This document shows positions 1 to 7,988 of a DNA stretch of 64,000 bases, piece by piece. The notes below the pieces were generated by a model. The model searched no databases and had not been told where the DNA came from. It saw nothing but the letters and a program-made list of their open reading frames with translations. Both the position numbers and the translations under genes were made by a program. Numbering within the stretch: position 1 is the first letter of the stretch; each line of letters begins with the position of its first letter. Source of the DNA: Streptomyces sp. NBC_00708 (GTDB taxonomy: Bacteria > Actinomycetota > Actinomycetes > Streptomycetales > Streptomycetaceae); assembly GCA_036226585.1 (NCBI GenBank), contig CP108997.1:4898001-4962000 (forward strand), given 5' to 3'.

Positions 1-180
1 GGGCGGAGGGTGTGGCCCGGCGCTGAGGCGTTGCGGGGGCGCTGCCCCCGTACCCCCGCTCCTCAATCGCCGGAGGGGCTTGATGGTGGCGCGGCCACTT
101 TCAGCCTCGCCGGCGTTTGAGGCGCGGGGTCCGGGGCGGAGCCCCGAAACCAGCGGCGCGCGTCACAGTCGCAGGCGGTT
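1..180. repeat. Intergenic palindromic repeats (Streptomyces type)
   Basis: No convincing gene lies in the first 214 bases. The stretch holds repeat-like sequence: CCTCAATCGCCGGA at 61-74 also occurs exactly in an arm of the inverted-repeat element near 44290-44488. A GGGGTCCGG...GGAGCCCC hairpin follows near 137-158. Such units are common between genes in Streptomyces. They could act as transcription terminators for a gene left of the window. Confidence 0.5.
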
Positions 181-201
181 ACGTGTCGGTACGGTGACGC
201 C

Positions 202-207
202 TATCGT
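202..207 (+). promoter_or_regulatory. Possible -10 box of a leaderless transcript
   Basis: TATCGT fits TANNNT and ends 7 nt before the ATG at 215, which has no Shine-Dalgarno sequence. No clear -35 is seen. Confidence 0.3.
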
Positions 208-214
208 CGGCGGC

Positions 215-1177
215 ATGTTCGCCGCCTACGCATCCAGCCTCGACCCCGCCCGCCCCCTCGACGGCCTCGAACTGGGCGACCGCCCAGCCCCGACGGCCCG
301 CCCCGGGTGGACCACCGTGAACGTCCGGGCCGCCTCCCTCAACCACCACGACCTCTGGTCCCTGCGCGGCGTCGGCCTCGCGGCGGACAAGCTGCCGATG
401 ATCCTCGGCTGCGACGCCGCGGGCGTCGACCAGGACGGCAACGAGGTCGTCCTGCACTCCGTCATCGGCCAGACCGGCCACGGGGTCGGGCCGGACGAGC
501 CCCGCTCGATCCTCACCGAGCGCTACCAGGGCACCTTCGCCGAACAGGTCACGGTCCCCACCTACAACGTGCTGCCCAAGCCCAGGGAGCTGAGCTTCGA
601 GCAGGCCGCCTGCCTGCCCACCGCCTGGCTCACCGCGTACCGCATGCTCTTCACCAACGCCGGGGTGCGCCCCGGGGACTCCGTCCTCGTCCAGGGCGCC
701 GGCGGCGGGGTCGCGACCGCCGCGATCGTGCTCGGCCGGGCCGCCGGGCTGCGGGTCTACGCCACCAGCCGCGACGAGGCCAAGCGCAAGCGGGCCGTCG
801 AGCTGGGCGCCGTCGAGGCGTTCGAGGCGGGCGCCCGGCTGCCCCACCGGGTGGACGCCGTCATCGAGACGGTCGGCGCCGCCACCTGGTCGCACTCCGT
901 CAAATCGCTGCGCCCCGGCGGCACCCTGGTCATCTCCGGCGCCACCAGCGGCGACCGGCCCGCGCACGCCGAGCTGACCCGGATCTTCTTCCTGGAGCTG
1001 AAGGTCGTCGGCTCGACCATGGGCTCCAAGGACGAGCTGGAGGACCTTCTCGCCTTCTGCGCCACCACCGGCGTGCGCCCCGTCATCGACGAGGTGCTGC
1101 CGCTGGACCGCGCCCGGGAGGGCTTCGAACGCCTCGCCGCGGGCGACCAGTTCGGGAAGATCGTGCTGACCGTCTGA
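215..1177 (+). CDS. Zinc-binding/quinone oxidoreductase-like MDR dehydrogenase
   Basis: A 320-residue medium-chain dehydrogenase/reductase. An N-terminal GroES-like substrate domain (about 1-115, with NHHDLW and GCDAAG) precedes a Rossmann domain with the nucleotide motif VQGAGGGVATAA (about residues 160-172) and a late GGTLVISGATSG turn. The four-cysteine structural zinc lobe of classical alcohol dehydrogenases is absent, which points to the quinone-oxidoreductase-like branch using NAD(P)H. The substrate cannot be read from the sequence. The reading frame is open upstream to 80, but the ATG at 215 gives the usual MDR N-terminus and has TATCGT 7 nt before it, so a leaderless start is likely. 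Confidence 0.85.
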   Translation: MFAAYASSLDPARPLDGLELGDRPAPTARPGWTTVNVRAASLNHHDLWSLRGVGLAADKLPMILGCDAAGVDQDGNEVVLHSVIGQTGHGVGPDEPRSILTERYQGTFAEQVTVPTYNVLPKPRELSFEQAACLPTAWLTAYRMLFTNAGVRPGDSVLVQGAGGGVATAAIVLGRAAGLRVYATSRDEAKRKRAVELGAVEAFEAGARLPHRVDAVIETVGAATWSHSVKSLRPGGTLVISGATSGDRPAHAELTRIFFLELKVVGSTMGSKDELEDLLAFCATTGVRPVIDEVLPLDRAREGFERLAAGDQFGKIVLTV

Positions 1178-1185
1178 CGGCCCGG

Positions 1186-1232
1186 ATGTCAACAATGGTT
1201 GACGCGATCGCGATGTCAACGTAAGTTGACAT
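1186..1232. promoter_or_regulatory. Tandem palindromic operators overlapping a leaderless promoter
   Basis: ATGTCAAC-AATG-GTTGACGC (1186-1205) and the perfect palindrome ATGTCAAC-GTAA-GTTGACAT (1213-1232) lie 27 bp apart. TTGACG (1199-1204) and TAAGTT (1222-1227), spaced 17 bp, make a good promoter embedded in the two sites, and its start would fall on the ATG at 1234. A dimer on either site would cover the -35 or -10. The adjacent HTH protein is the obvious candidate binder (inference). Confidence 0.7.
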
Positions 1233-1233
1233 C

Positions 1234-1443
1234 ATGACCGAAGCAACGGATCTCGCCGAGCGGGCGGGCGACCGCGACCCCCGGGTGGGGCTGCGGTCGG
1301 TCGCCGCGCTGCGGCGGCTGCTGGAGCAGCTGGAAGCCGTACAAGTCAGAAGCGCCCGCGCCAAGGGCTGGTCGTGGCAGGAGATCGCGGCCGAACTGGG
1401 CGTCAGCCGGCAGGCCGTGCACAAGAAGTACGGGAGGCATTGA
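1234..1443 (+). CDS. Small helix-turn-helix protein
   Basis: A 69-residue protein that is nearly all one DNA-binding domain. A helical N-terminus with RSVAALRRLLEQLEAVQV is followed by a recognisable helix-turn-helix, SWQEIAAELGVSRQAVHKKY, near the C-terminus (about residues 46-65). It has no effector or dimerisation domain of note. Its start codon abuts a double palindromic operator, and the promoter geometry predicts a leaderless mRNA, so autoregulation is likely. Its stop overlaps the start of the Clp-N protein (TGATG), so the two are translationally coupled. The exact target is inferred. Confidence 0.85.
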   Translation: MTEATDLAERAGDRDPRVGLRSVAALRRLLEQLEAVQVRSARAKGWSWQEIAAELGVSRQAVHKKYGRH

Positions 1444-2012
1444 TGTTCGAGCGATTCACCAAGGACGCCCGTGCCACGGTGCGGGGCGCCGTGGAGCATG
1501 CCGAGCGGACCGGTGCCGACACGGTCACCGAGGAGCATCTGCTGCTCGCCCTGCTGGACCAGGACGGCGGCCGGGCCTCCTTCGCGATCACCGCGCTGGG
1601 CCTCGCGGACCGCAGGGACTCGCTGGCCGCCGCGCTCGCCGAGGCCCGCAGGCGCGGCGGCATGAGCAAGGCGGACGCCGAGGCCCTCGCGGACATCGGC
1701 ATCGACCTCGCCGAGGTCGTCTCCCGCATCGAGGAGACGCACGGCGAAGGGGCCCTGCGGGGCGACCGCGGCGGACGGCGGCGGTGGTCCGGCGGCCGGC
1801 CGTTCACCCGGGAGGCGAAGAAGGTCCTGGAGAAGTCGCTGCGCGTCGCGCTCGGCCGGGGCGACCGGTTCATCGGCGGGGAACACCTGCTGCTGGCCCT
1901 CACCGCGATGCCCGGCCCGGTCGCCGACGTCCTCGCGGACCACGGCGTGACGTACGCGTCGGCCGAGCGCGCGCTGTACGGCGACGCGGACGGCCACCGC
2001 AGGGCGGGCTGA
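1443..2012 (+). CDS. Clp N-terminal domain protein
   Basis: A 189-residue protein made of the two-part Clp/ClpC N-terminal substrate-binding repeat: TVTEEHLLLALLDQDGG near residue 30 and RFIGGEHLLLALTAMPGP near residue 142, each the familiar EEHLLLAL-type helix. No AAA+ ATPase modules follow, so it cannot unfold proteins itself. It may act as an adaptor or decoy for ClpC, or bind substrates or arginine-phosphate-like degrons (inference). It is translationally coupled to the preceding HTH gene, and the pairing suggests a small stress-response operon. Confidence 0.85.
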   Translation: MFERFTKDARATVRGAVEHAERTGADTVTEEHLLLALLDQDGGRASFAITALGLADRRDSLAAALAEARRRGGMSKADAEALADIGIDLAEVVSRIEETHGEGALRGDRGGRRRWSGGRPFTREAKKVLEKSLRVALGRGDRFIGGEHLLLALTAMPGPVADVLADHGVTYASAERALYGDADGHRRAG

Positions 2013-2017
2013 CCTGT

Positions 2018-2046
2018 GACGGGGGCCGGTCCCACCGGCCCCCGTC
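2018..2046. terminator. Bidirectional hairpin terminator
   Basis: GACGGGGGCCGG, a 5-nt loop and the perfect complement CCGGCCCCCGTC form a 12-bp stem between the convergent Clp-N and PadR genes. Confidence 0.8.
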
Positions 2047-2047
2047 C

Positions 2048-3022
2048 CTACTTCTCCCCGTCGCCCCGCAGCACCGCGCCCACCTGGGCCGCCGCCGCCG
2101 ACAAGTGGCGGCGGGCCTCCGCGAGCTGGGTCTCCGTCACCCCGTGGTCCCTGGCCGCGTCGCGGATCTCGTCGCGGAAGCGGTCGAGCAGCCGGTCCAG
2201 ATCGCGGGCCGGGTCGCCGGTGCCGCCCGTGTCCCTGCCCCAGTCGGGGTCGGTGTCCGCCGCGTCCGGCTTGCCGTACGGCGCCCAGCTCCCCGTACGG
2301 GCGAAGCCGCCCAGCTGGCCGGTGATCTCGGCCAGGCCCTCACGGACCCCGGCCGGCCAGTCGCCCCGGGCGAAGTGCTCCTGGACCTGGCGTGCGGCGT
2401 TCTGCATCTGCTCGCGCGCCCGGTCCTGGGCCTCCTTGGCCTGGCGACGGGCCTGCTGGGCGTCCTGGCGGGCGCGCCGGGACTCGTCCTTCGCGCGGCG
2501 GGCCTGCTCCTTCCACTCCTGCTTGGCCTTGCGCAGCTCGTCCTTCGCGGTGCGCCAGGCCTCCTTGTCGCCGAAGTCGCCCAGGTCGCCGAAGCCGCCG
2601 AAGGGCGACTCCTTGGCCCCGGACCCGGACGTGTGGCGCGACTCGTCGGCCGCCGCCCGCATCTCGCTGCGCAGCTTGCCCGCCGCCCCGCGCACGTCGT
2701 CGCGCATCTCGGCGGCCAGCTCGGAGACGGACTCCCGGATCTCCAGCTCCAGGTCCGCGAGTTCACCGGTGCGGTCGGCCAGTTCGGCGCGGCCGGCCTC
2801 GGTGATCGAGTAGACCTTGCGGCCGCCCTCGGTGGCGTGCGTGACCAGGCCCTCGGCCTCCAGCTTGGCCAGCCGGGGGTAGACCGTGCCGGCCGAGGGG
2901 GCGTACAGGCCCTGGAAGCGCTCCTCCAGCAGCCGGATCACCTCGTAACCGTGCCGGGGTGCCTCGTCGAGCAGCTTCAGGAGGTACAGCCGCAGGCGGC
3001 CGTGGGCGAATACGGGGGGCAT
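2048..3022 (-). CDS. PadR family transcriptional regulator
   Basis: A 324-residue regulator with an N-terminal PadR winged helix (about 1-85). Typical features are RLYLLKLLDEAPRHGYEVI, the GTVYPRLAKLEAEGLV recognition region and the GGRKVYSITEAGRAEL wing. The rest is unusually long: a charged, Lys/Arg/Glu/Gln-rich coiled-coil stretch (about 150-215), then Trp/Gly-rich segments and a helical C-terminus. The start lies 1 nt after the stop of the DUF4097 gene, so the two are co-transcribed. PadR proteins usually repress their own operon; the CGATATATCG palindrome upstream of the first gene is the likely operator. Confidence 0.9.
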   Translation of the reverse strand: MPPVFAHGRLRLYLLKLLDEAPRHGYEVIRLLEERFQGLYAPSAGTVYPRLAKLEAEGLVTHATEGGRKVYSITEAGRAELADRTGELADLELEIRESVSELAAEMRDDVRGAAGKLRSEMRAAADESRHTSGSGAKESPFGGFGDLGDFGDKEAWRTAKDELRKAKQEWKEQARRAKDESRRARQDAQQARRQAKEAQDRAREQMQNAARQVQEHFARGDWPAGVREGLAEITGQLGGFARTGSWAPYGKPDAADTDPDWGRDTGGTGDPARDLDRLLDRFRDEIRDAARDHGVTETQLAEARRHLSAAAAQVGAVLRGDGEK

Positions 3023-3023
3023 G

Positions 3024-3881
3024 TCAGAGCACCTTTCCGGTCGGCTCGGCGTCGTACGGTTCCTCCTCGGCCGGCGGGCGGCGCAGGAGGGCGATCGATC
3101 CGGAGACGGTCGTCGCCTTCAGAGTGCCGGTGCCGGAGCCCAGCGTGCCGGTGATCTTCTTCGCGCCCCACTGGCCGCTGACCCGCAGGTCCTCGAAGCC
3201 GTTGGAGACGGAGCCGCTCGCGGTGTTCGCCTCCACGCGCGCGTCGGCGGGGTGCGGCAGCCGGATGGCGATCTCGCCGGAGACCGTGGCCAGCCGGATG
3301 TCGGTGGGCTGCCCGGCCGCGTCCACGTCGAGCACCATGCCGCCGCTGACGGACTCGGCCTTCACGGAGGTGCCCGCCCCCTCGACGACCGTGAGATCGC
3401 CGGAGACCGACTTGAAGCGCAGGTCGCCCGTGACGGACTGGGCCTCCACACCGCCGGAGACGGTCTCCGCGCCGACCGGCCCGGAGAGGTTGACGAGCGT
3501 GGTGTCGCCGCTGACGCCGCGCACCTCCGTACGCCCCCGGACCCCGGAGACGAAGGCGCCGGCGCCGATCACGCCGACCTCCACCGTCGAGCCGGCCGGG
3601 ACCGCGAGCGAGACCACCGCGTGGCGGCGCCATTCCTTGCGGTCGAACCACTTCAGCAGGTTCTGCCAGGCCAGGTCCTCGTAGGCCACGGTCAGGACGC
3701 CGTCCTCCTGCGTCACGGTCAGCGGCGGGCCGTCGATCTCGGAGACCTCCAGGCGCGCGGTCGGTTCGTCGGTGCCGACCACGTTGACGGTGCCGTTGAC
3801 GACGCGCACCTTCAGCGCGGTCACCGGCTCGTCGAAGGTCAGCTTCCGAGGCTCGGCGACGGACCATGTCGAGACAGGCAT
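3024..3881 (-). CDS. DUF4097 family beta-strand repeat protein
   Basis: A 285-residue protein of repeating short beta strands of the form VxGxxTxxSVSGDL (for example TVSGEIAIRL, SVSGDLTVVEG, SVSGGMVLDV), the signature of the DUF4097/adhesin-like beta-solenoid family. It has no signal peptide or membrane segment, so it is probably cytoplasmic. Its function is unknown. It is the first gene of a two-gene operon with the PadR regulator. The start MPVSTWSV was chosen because the upstream frame (to 3938) runs through the likely operator. Confidence 0.85.
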   Translation of the reverse strand: MPVSTWSVAEPRKLTFDEPVTALKVRVVNGTVNVVGTDEPTARLEVSEIDGPPLTVTQEDGVLTVAYEDLAWQNLLKWFDRKEWRRHAVVSLAVPAGSTVEVGVIGAGAFVSGVRGRTEVRGVSGDTTLVNLSGPVGAETVSGGVEAQSVTGDLRFKSVSGDLTVVEGAGTSVKAESVSGGMVLDVDAAGQPTDIRLATVSGEIAIRLPHPADARVEANTASGSVSNGFEDLRVSGQWGAKKITGTLGSGTGTLKATTVSGSIALLRRPPAEEEPYDAEPTGKVL

Positions 3882-3913
3882 GGATCTGACCTCCCGGACA
3901 GTAGGGCGACGCA

Positions 3914-3947
3914 ACATATCGCGTCTCTTGAGCAACACGATATATCG
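3914..3947. promoter_or_regulatory. Probable PadR operator
   Basis: The perfect 10-bp palindrome CGATATATCG (3938-3947) and a related ACATATCGCG copy (3914-3923) form the only AT-rich patch in front of the DUF4097-PadR operon. PadR sites often carry ATAT-centred palindromes, so autoregulation is inferred. Confidence 0.5.
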
Positions 3948-4045
3948 CGGATCCGGGAAGTCAAGAAAGGGCGGAAGGGTCTTGGTGGTGACTCAATGTG
4001 CACAAAACGACCCAGAAGCGGGCAAGGTGTCCTACCGTGTCACCC

Positions 4046-4906
4046 ATGGACGCGACCTCCCCCGTGGGTGCCCTGCTGCTGTGCCGGACCGTGCCGGACG
4101 CCGTGCGCCCGGTCGCGCAACTGCTCCGCGAGCCACTGCTCCTCGCGCCCGCCGGACAGGGGTGGAGCGTCCTCCTGCCCGAGGGCGAGCCCTGGCAGGG
4201 AGGCCGCAGGGCACGGTCGGGCGAAGGGGAGCGGGCCGAGCCCGTCGACCGGGTGCTGGGCGGCTGGGCCACCGCGCTGGCGGTCGGCTCCACCTGGCCG
4301 GTGCTCGCGTTGTGGTGGGACGGCGACCGGGCCGGCTACACCCTCGCCTCGGGATTCCGCCGCCCGGTGGGCTACGTCTGGCTCGCGGACGGGACCCCGG
4401 CCGGCGAGGACGAGGCGATGCGTACGTTCGCCGAGCGCCTCGGGCTCGACCCCGTCCTGGACGTGCAGTCGCTCGAAGCGCTCACCCGCCCCGACCCGGA
4501 CGCCGACGCCCGCGCCAGGCTGCGCGGGCTGCTCGCCGTGCTCACCCGCACCGGCCTCGCGCTCCCGGCCGGACTCGACCCGGGCGAGCCGGGCACCCGG
4601 CCGGTGCCGGGGAGCGGGGCGTGGGAGGGTGCCGAGCGCGTCGAGTGGCCCGGCTGGCGCGACGCGATCAGGGTCGATCCGGGCGCGGTGGACAGCAGCC
4701 GCCTCGGACCGTGGGTGCGCGGTCCCCGCGCACGGGCGCTCGCGGGCGCCCAGCTCGCGGCCGGGCTGCCGCTCGCCCTGTGGGGAGCGGCCCGGCGCAG
4801 CGGCGGCTGGGCCTTCGCCGGGGTGCTGCTGATGGCGCACGGGGCGCTGGGTCTCGCGTACGACCGCATCCGCGAGGGAGGCTCCGGCGGGGGAGGAACG
4901 GACTGA
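4046..4906 (+). CDS. Conserved hypothetical protein with C-terminal membrane segment
   Basis: A 286-residue protein I do not recognise. The first 200 residues are a soluble, Trp- and Gly-rich domain (VGALLLCRTVPDAVRP..., GWSVLLPEG, STWPVLALWWDGDRAG, GYVWLADG). The C-terminus has one or two hydrophobic helices (AGLPLALWGAA and WAFAGVLLMAHGALGLAY) ending in a glycine-rich tail, so it is probably membrane-anchored. The ATG at 4046 was preferred over the in-frame ATG at 3998, because the domain begins there and TACCGT lies 7 nt upstream, suggesting a leaderless start. Confidence 0.7.
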   Translation: MDATSPVGALLLCRTVPDAVRPVAQLLREPLLLAPAGQGWSVLLPEGEPWQGGRRARSGEGERAEPVDRVLGGWATALAVGSTWPVLALWWDGDRAGYTLASGFRRPVGYVWLADGTPAGEDEAMRTFAERLGLDPVLDVQSLEALTRPDPDADARARLRGLLAVLTRTGLALPAGLDPGEPGTRPVPGSGAWEGAERVEWPGWRDAIRVDPGAVDSSRLGPWVRGPRARALAGAQLAAGLPLALWGAARRSGGWAFAGVLLMAHGALGLAYDRIREGGSGGGGTD

Positions 4907-4918
4907 CCGGCGGAAGGG

Positions 4919-5101
4919 CTACTCGTCCTCGTCCTCGTCGTCCAGCCGGGCCAGCCAGGTCGCGAGGCGCTCGACCGGCACCTCGAAGTCGGGGTTCAGA
5001 TCGACGAACGTACGAAGCTGCTCGGCGAGCCACTCGAAGGTGACCTCTTCCTCGCCTCGCCGCTTCTCCAGCTCCTCGATACCGCGGTCGGTGAAGTACA
5101 T
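4919..5101 (-). CDS. DUF6104 family small protein
   Basis: A 60-residue acidic protein (RGIEELEKRRGEEEVTFEWL..., ending in a DEDEDE tail) of a small family conserved almost unchanged in Streptomyces and annotated DUF6104. It is predicted helical and cytoplasmic, with unknown function. TAGACT ends 6 nt before the ATG on the minus strand and there is no Shine-Dalgarno sequence, so it is probably leaderless. It converges with the preceding gene. Confidence 0.85.
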   Translation of the reverse strand: MYFTDRGIEELEKRRGEEEVTFEWLAEQLRTFVDLNPDFEVPVERLATWLARLDDEDEDE

Positions 5102-5107
5102 GGCTCA

Positions 5108-5113
5108 AGTCTA
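5108..5113 (-). promoter_or_regulatory. Candidate -10 box, leaderless DUF6104 transcript
   Basis: Minus-strand TAGACT ends 6 nt before the ATG at 5101. No ribosome binding site is present and the -35 is weak. Confidence 0.4.
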
Positions 5114-5225
5114 GAGCGGCCCTCCGGCAGGCTTGGCCCGCCCGGCGCCCCGTCCTCGTCGATCTCTCCCTCATCCGCCGACTACGGCCGTTAATCTGCG
5201 GGTAGTTGGCGAACGGGGGGTTGTC

Positions 5226-5795
5226 ATGAGCGACAGTGGGTCCCGTATTACGCGCATTGAGCTGCCGGACGGCACACCGGTCTGGGCCAGGATCTCCGGG
5301 GCCGAGGAGCTGACCGGTCCGGCGCCCGGCGGCGGTCCGACCTACACGGACACCGGGTTCGGGGACATCGCGGACCAGGTGCAGGCCCGGGTCGAGAGCC
5401 TGCACTCCGTCGTGACCGGGGTGGCGCGCTCGCTCGCCGTGCCGCTGCGCGCGGTGCGGCCGGACGAGGTGAGCGTCGAGTTCGGCATCGAGCTGACCGC
5501 CAAGTCCGGCAAGATCGTCGGGCTGCTCGCGGACGGCGAGGCCAAGGGCGCCATCACGGTCACGCTCACCTGGAACGGCGGCGGGCCCCCGGTCGACGCG
5601 CCCCCGCCCGCCCCCGTGCCCGCGCAGGCGTCCGCGCCGGACCCCGTGCCGCCCCCGCCCTTCGCGCCCCCCGCACCCCCGCCCGCCGCGCCTCCGGGCG
5701 CCGGCGCACCTCCCGGCTTCCCGCCCGCCGGAGCACCCCCCGGCGCACCGGCACACCCGGCGGGAGCGGACGACACCGACGGCGGCGGGGTATGA
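5226..5795 (+). CDS. Trypsin-co-occurring domain protein (CU044_2847 family)
   Basis: A 189-residue protein. The N-terminal 115 residues match the trypsin-co-occurring (TCO) domain: RIELPDGTPVWARI, the SVVTGVARSLAVPLRAVRPD helix region, VSVEFGIELTAKSGKI and ITVTLTW. The remainder is a low-complexity Pro/Ala/Gly tail. TCO proteins sit beside trypsin-like proteases in NTP-dependent conflict systems, as here: its TGA overlaps the protease start (ATGA). The start at 5226 follows a GGGGGG ribosome site at good spacing. It is the first gene of the accessory island; a substrate, regulator or sensor role for the protease is inference. Confidence 0.85.
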   Translation: MSDSGSRITRIELPDGTPVWARISGAEELTGPAPGGGPTYTDTGFGDIADQVQARVESLHSVVTGVARSLAVPLRAVRPDEVSVEFGIELTAKSGKIVGLLADGEAKGAITVTLTWNGGGPPVDAPPPAPVPAQASAPDPVPPPPFAPPAPPPAAPPGAGAPPGFPPAGAPPGAPAHPAGADDTDGGGV

Positions 5796-7858
5796 CCTCC
5801 GAGGACCGAGGGGGCGCAGAGGGGGTTCTCGGACCCGCCCAGGCCGCCCTCATGGACCTCGTGCAGGACGCGACCGTACGCATCCATCGTCCGCCGTCCG
5901 GGTATGCCCAGGACGGGCCGGAAGGGGACTTCCTGGGCAGCGGCTTCTTCGTCGCACCCAGCTGGGTCCTCACATGCGCGCACGTGGCGATGCGGGGGGA
6001 GGGCGGCATGGTGGGCGTCCGGTTCAAGGAGGACCGCTACAGCACGGAACTGACCGAGGTGCCCGGCAAGGTCGTCGCCGCCCTGCCCGGCACCCGGCCG
6101 CCCGGACCGGGCGGCTGGCCGGCCCCCGACCTCGCGCTCATCCAGCTCCAGCGGCCCGTCGACCACCCCTGTGTGTACGTCACCGAGCAGTCCGAGGCGA
6201 TGCTCCGCAGCCGCGAGGTGCGCTGCGTCGGCTGGGCCCCCGGACAGGGCGGCGGACTGCAGAACCGCAGCGGCGTCTGCGTCGTGAAGGGCTCGTACGG
6301 GGGATCGGGCGACGCCGAGCAGGTGGTGCGGCTCGACGGGGACTGGGTGGAGCTCGGCATGTCCGGCGGCCCGCTGGTCGACCTCGTCCGGGGCGAGGTC
6401 GTCGGCGTCATCAAGTCCCGGCTCGACGGCCACCAGGGCGGCACCGCCGTCGGCATCGAGCGCCTGCGCACCCTGGAGGTACCGGCCGCCCCCGTGGAGA
6501 CCGAGACCGACGACATCTACCAGTCCGTCCTGCACGCCCACGACCGGTACCACGCCGACCGGCACACCAGCGCCGCCGGGACCGAACGGACCTGGACCGA
6601 CGCGCAGAGCGACCTGCCCGTCCCGCCCGGCGGCATCCTCGGGCCCCGGCTGCGCGTCGAACTGCTCGGCCGGCTCGCGGAGTTACCGCCCCCGGCCAGT
6701 ACCCGCGCCCTGCTGATGCTCCTCGACGGACTGCCCGGGGTGTACGCGCGCGACCACCGCCCGGCGCCGCGCGGCTGGCGCGACGGACTCGGCGCGCTGT
6801 ACGACGCCCGCGCCCGCGACCGCGAGGCCCGCTTCGAACTGATCGTGCGCTACTGCATGGGCGTCCTCGCGGCCGACCGCCCCTGCGGCCAGCTCTCGGT
6901 GCGCAACGCCAAGGCGCTGTGGGGCTGGGTCAAGCGCATCGCGGACGCCGAACTGCCCAGGGACCTGCGCCGCCGGCTCGACGTCGAGTGGGCCGAGATC
7001 CGGCTGCGCCTGGAACAGAACCGCCAGCGGGCCGCCCGCGCCCCGGCGAGCGAACCCGTCCTCTACGGCGAACGCGACTGTGTCGTGCTGCATGTGGACG
7101 TCCGGTACTGGGCCCCCGACCAGTACGACTGGAGGGTCGCCGTGGACCGCCGGGCCGGCGAGGCGGAGCCCGTCGACGAGGACGGCCGGGGCGTCCCGGC
7201 CGGCACCGTCCCGGACCGGCTGGCCGCCGCGCTCACCGAGGCGTTCCGGCGGTGCGACGAGCCCGGCAGCCCGGCCATGCTCCAGGTCGTCGTCCCGCCC
7301 GCGCTGTTCGGCCTGCCCGTCGACGACTGGGTGCTGACGCCGTCCGGGCAGCGCCTCGGAGCCGTACGCCCGGTGGTGCTGCGCAGCCCGTACCAGAGCG
7401 CCGACGGCGAACGGCCGGCCCGCTGGGACGCCGGTCTCAGGGCCGGGCTGCGGGCCGAAGTCATCGACTGCGAGGACGAATTGAGGGTACGCGTACCGGA
7501 GTCGGCGCGGCTGCGCACCCTGTCCCACGGGACCGTGCCCGTCCTGTGCCGCTACGGAAGCCGGCCGGACCCCGACGTCACGGCCGGGGTGGTGCGGCTG
7601 CTCGACAGCGGCTTCGGCGTGGCTCTGCTCCAGCGGCGGACGGCGGAGGCCGGCGCGGTCTGCAAGGAGTTCCACCGGCGCGTGGCCGAGGCCGTGTCGG
7701 ACACCCGCACCCACGACCGGCTGCCGTGGAAGATCCACGAACTGAGAAGAGGGGTGAGCGCCGGGCGGACGGAGATGTACTGGTCCGCCGGGACGGCCCT
7801 CTACTACGACGATCCGCACCGTCCGCTGCCGGGCTCCGACTTCCTGGAGGCGCCGTGA
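5792..7858 (+). CDS. Trypsin-like serine protease fused to VMAP-type C-terminal region
   Basis: A 688-residue protein. Residues about 25-235 form a trypsin-like protease with an intact triad: His64 in VLTCAHVA, Asp113 in PDLALIQL and Ser191 in GMSGGPLVD. There is no signal peptide, so it acts in the cytoplasm. A helical middle (about 275-430) follows. The C-terminal half (about 440-688) resembles the VMAP C-terminal domain that accompanies MoxR ATPases and vWA proteins, ending in TALYYDDPHRPLPGSDFLEA. It overlaps the TCO gene by 4 nt and is followed by the ATPase and vWA genes. This is the VMAP component of a ternary conflict system, presumably with regulated proteolysis as output. Confidence 0.85.
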   Translation: MTSEDRGGAEGVLGPAQAALMDLVQDATVRIHRPPSGYAQDGPEGDFLGSGFFVAPSWVLTCAHVAMRGEGGMVGVRFKEDRYSTELTEVPGKVVAALPGTRPPGPGGWPAPDLALIQLQRPVDHPCVYVTEQSEAMLRSREVRCVGWAPGQGGGLQNRSGVCVVKGSYGGSGDAEQVVRLDGDWVELGMSGGPLVDLVRGEVVGVIKSRLDGHQGGTAVGIERLRTLEVPAAPVETETDDIYQSVLHAHDRYHADRHTSAAGTERTWTDAQSDLPVPPGGILGPRLRVELLGRLAELPPPASTRALLMLLDGLPGVYARDHRPAPRGWRDGLGALYDARARDREARFELIVRYCMGVLAADRPCGQLSVRNAKALWGWVKRIADAELPRDLRRRLDVEWAEIRLRLEQNRQRAARAPASEPVLYGERDCVVLHVDVRYWAPDQYDWRVAVDRRAGEAEPVDEDGRGVPAGTVPDRLAAALTEAFRRCDEPGSPAMLQVVVPPALFGLPVDDWVLTPSGQRLGAVRPVVLRSPYQSADGERPARWDAGLRAGLRAEVIDCEDELRVRVPESARLRTLSHGTVPVLCRYGSRPDPDVTAGVVRLLDSGFGVALLQRRTAEAGAVCKEFHRRVAEAVSDTRTHDRLPWKIHELRRGVSAGRTEMYWSAGTALYYDDPHRPLPGSDFLEAP

Positions 7859-7988
7859 GTCACCCCGTACCGCACCACCCACGCATGCGAACTGGCCTTT
7901 CCCTTACGGACGTTGGGCCGGATCGATACGGTAAGGCACGTTCGGCGGCGGCTGCCGGTGACGGACGAGTGACAACGAGGAACACGCT

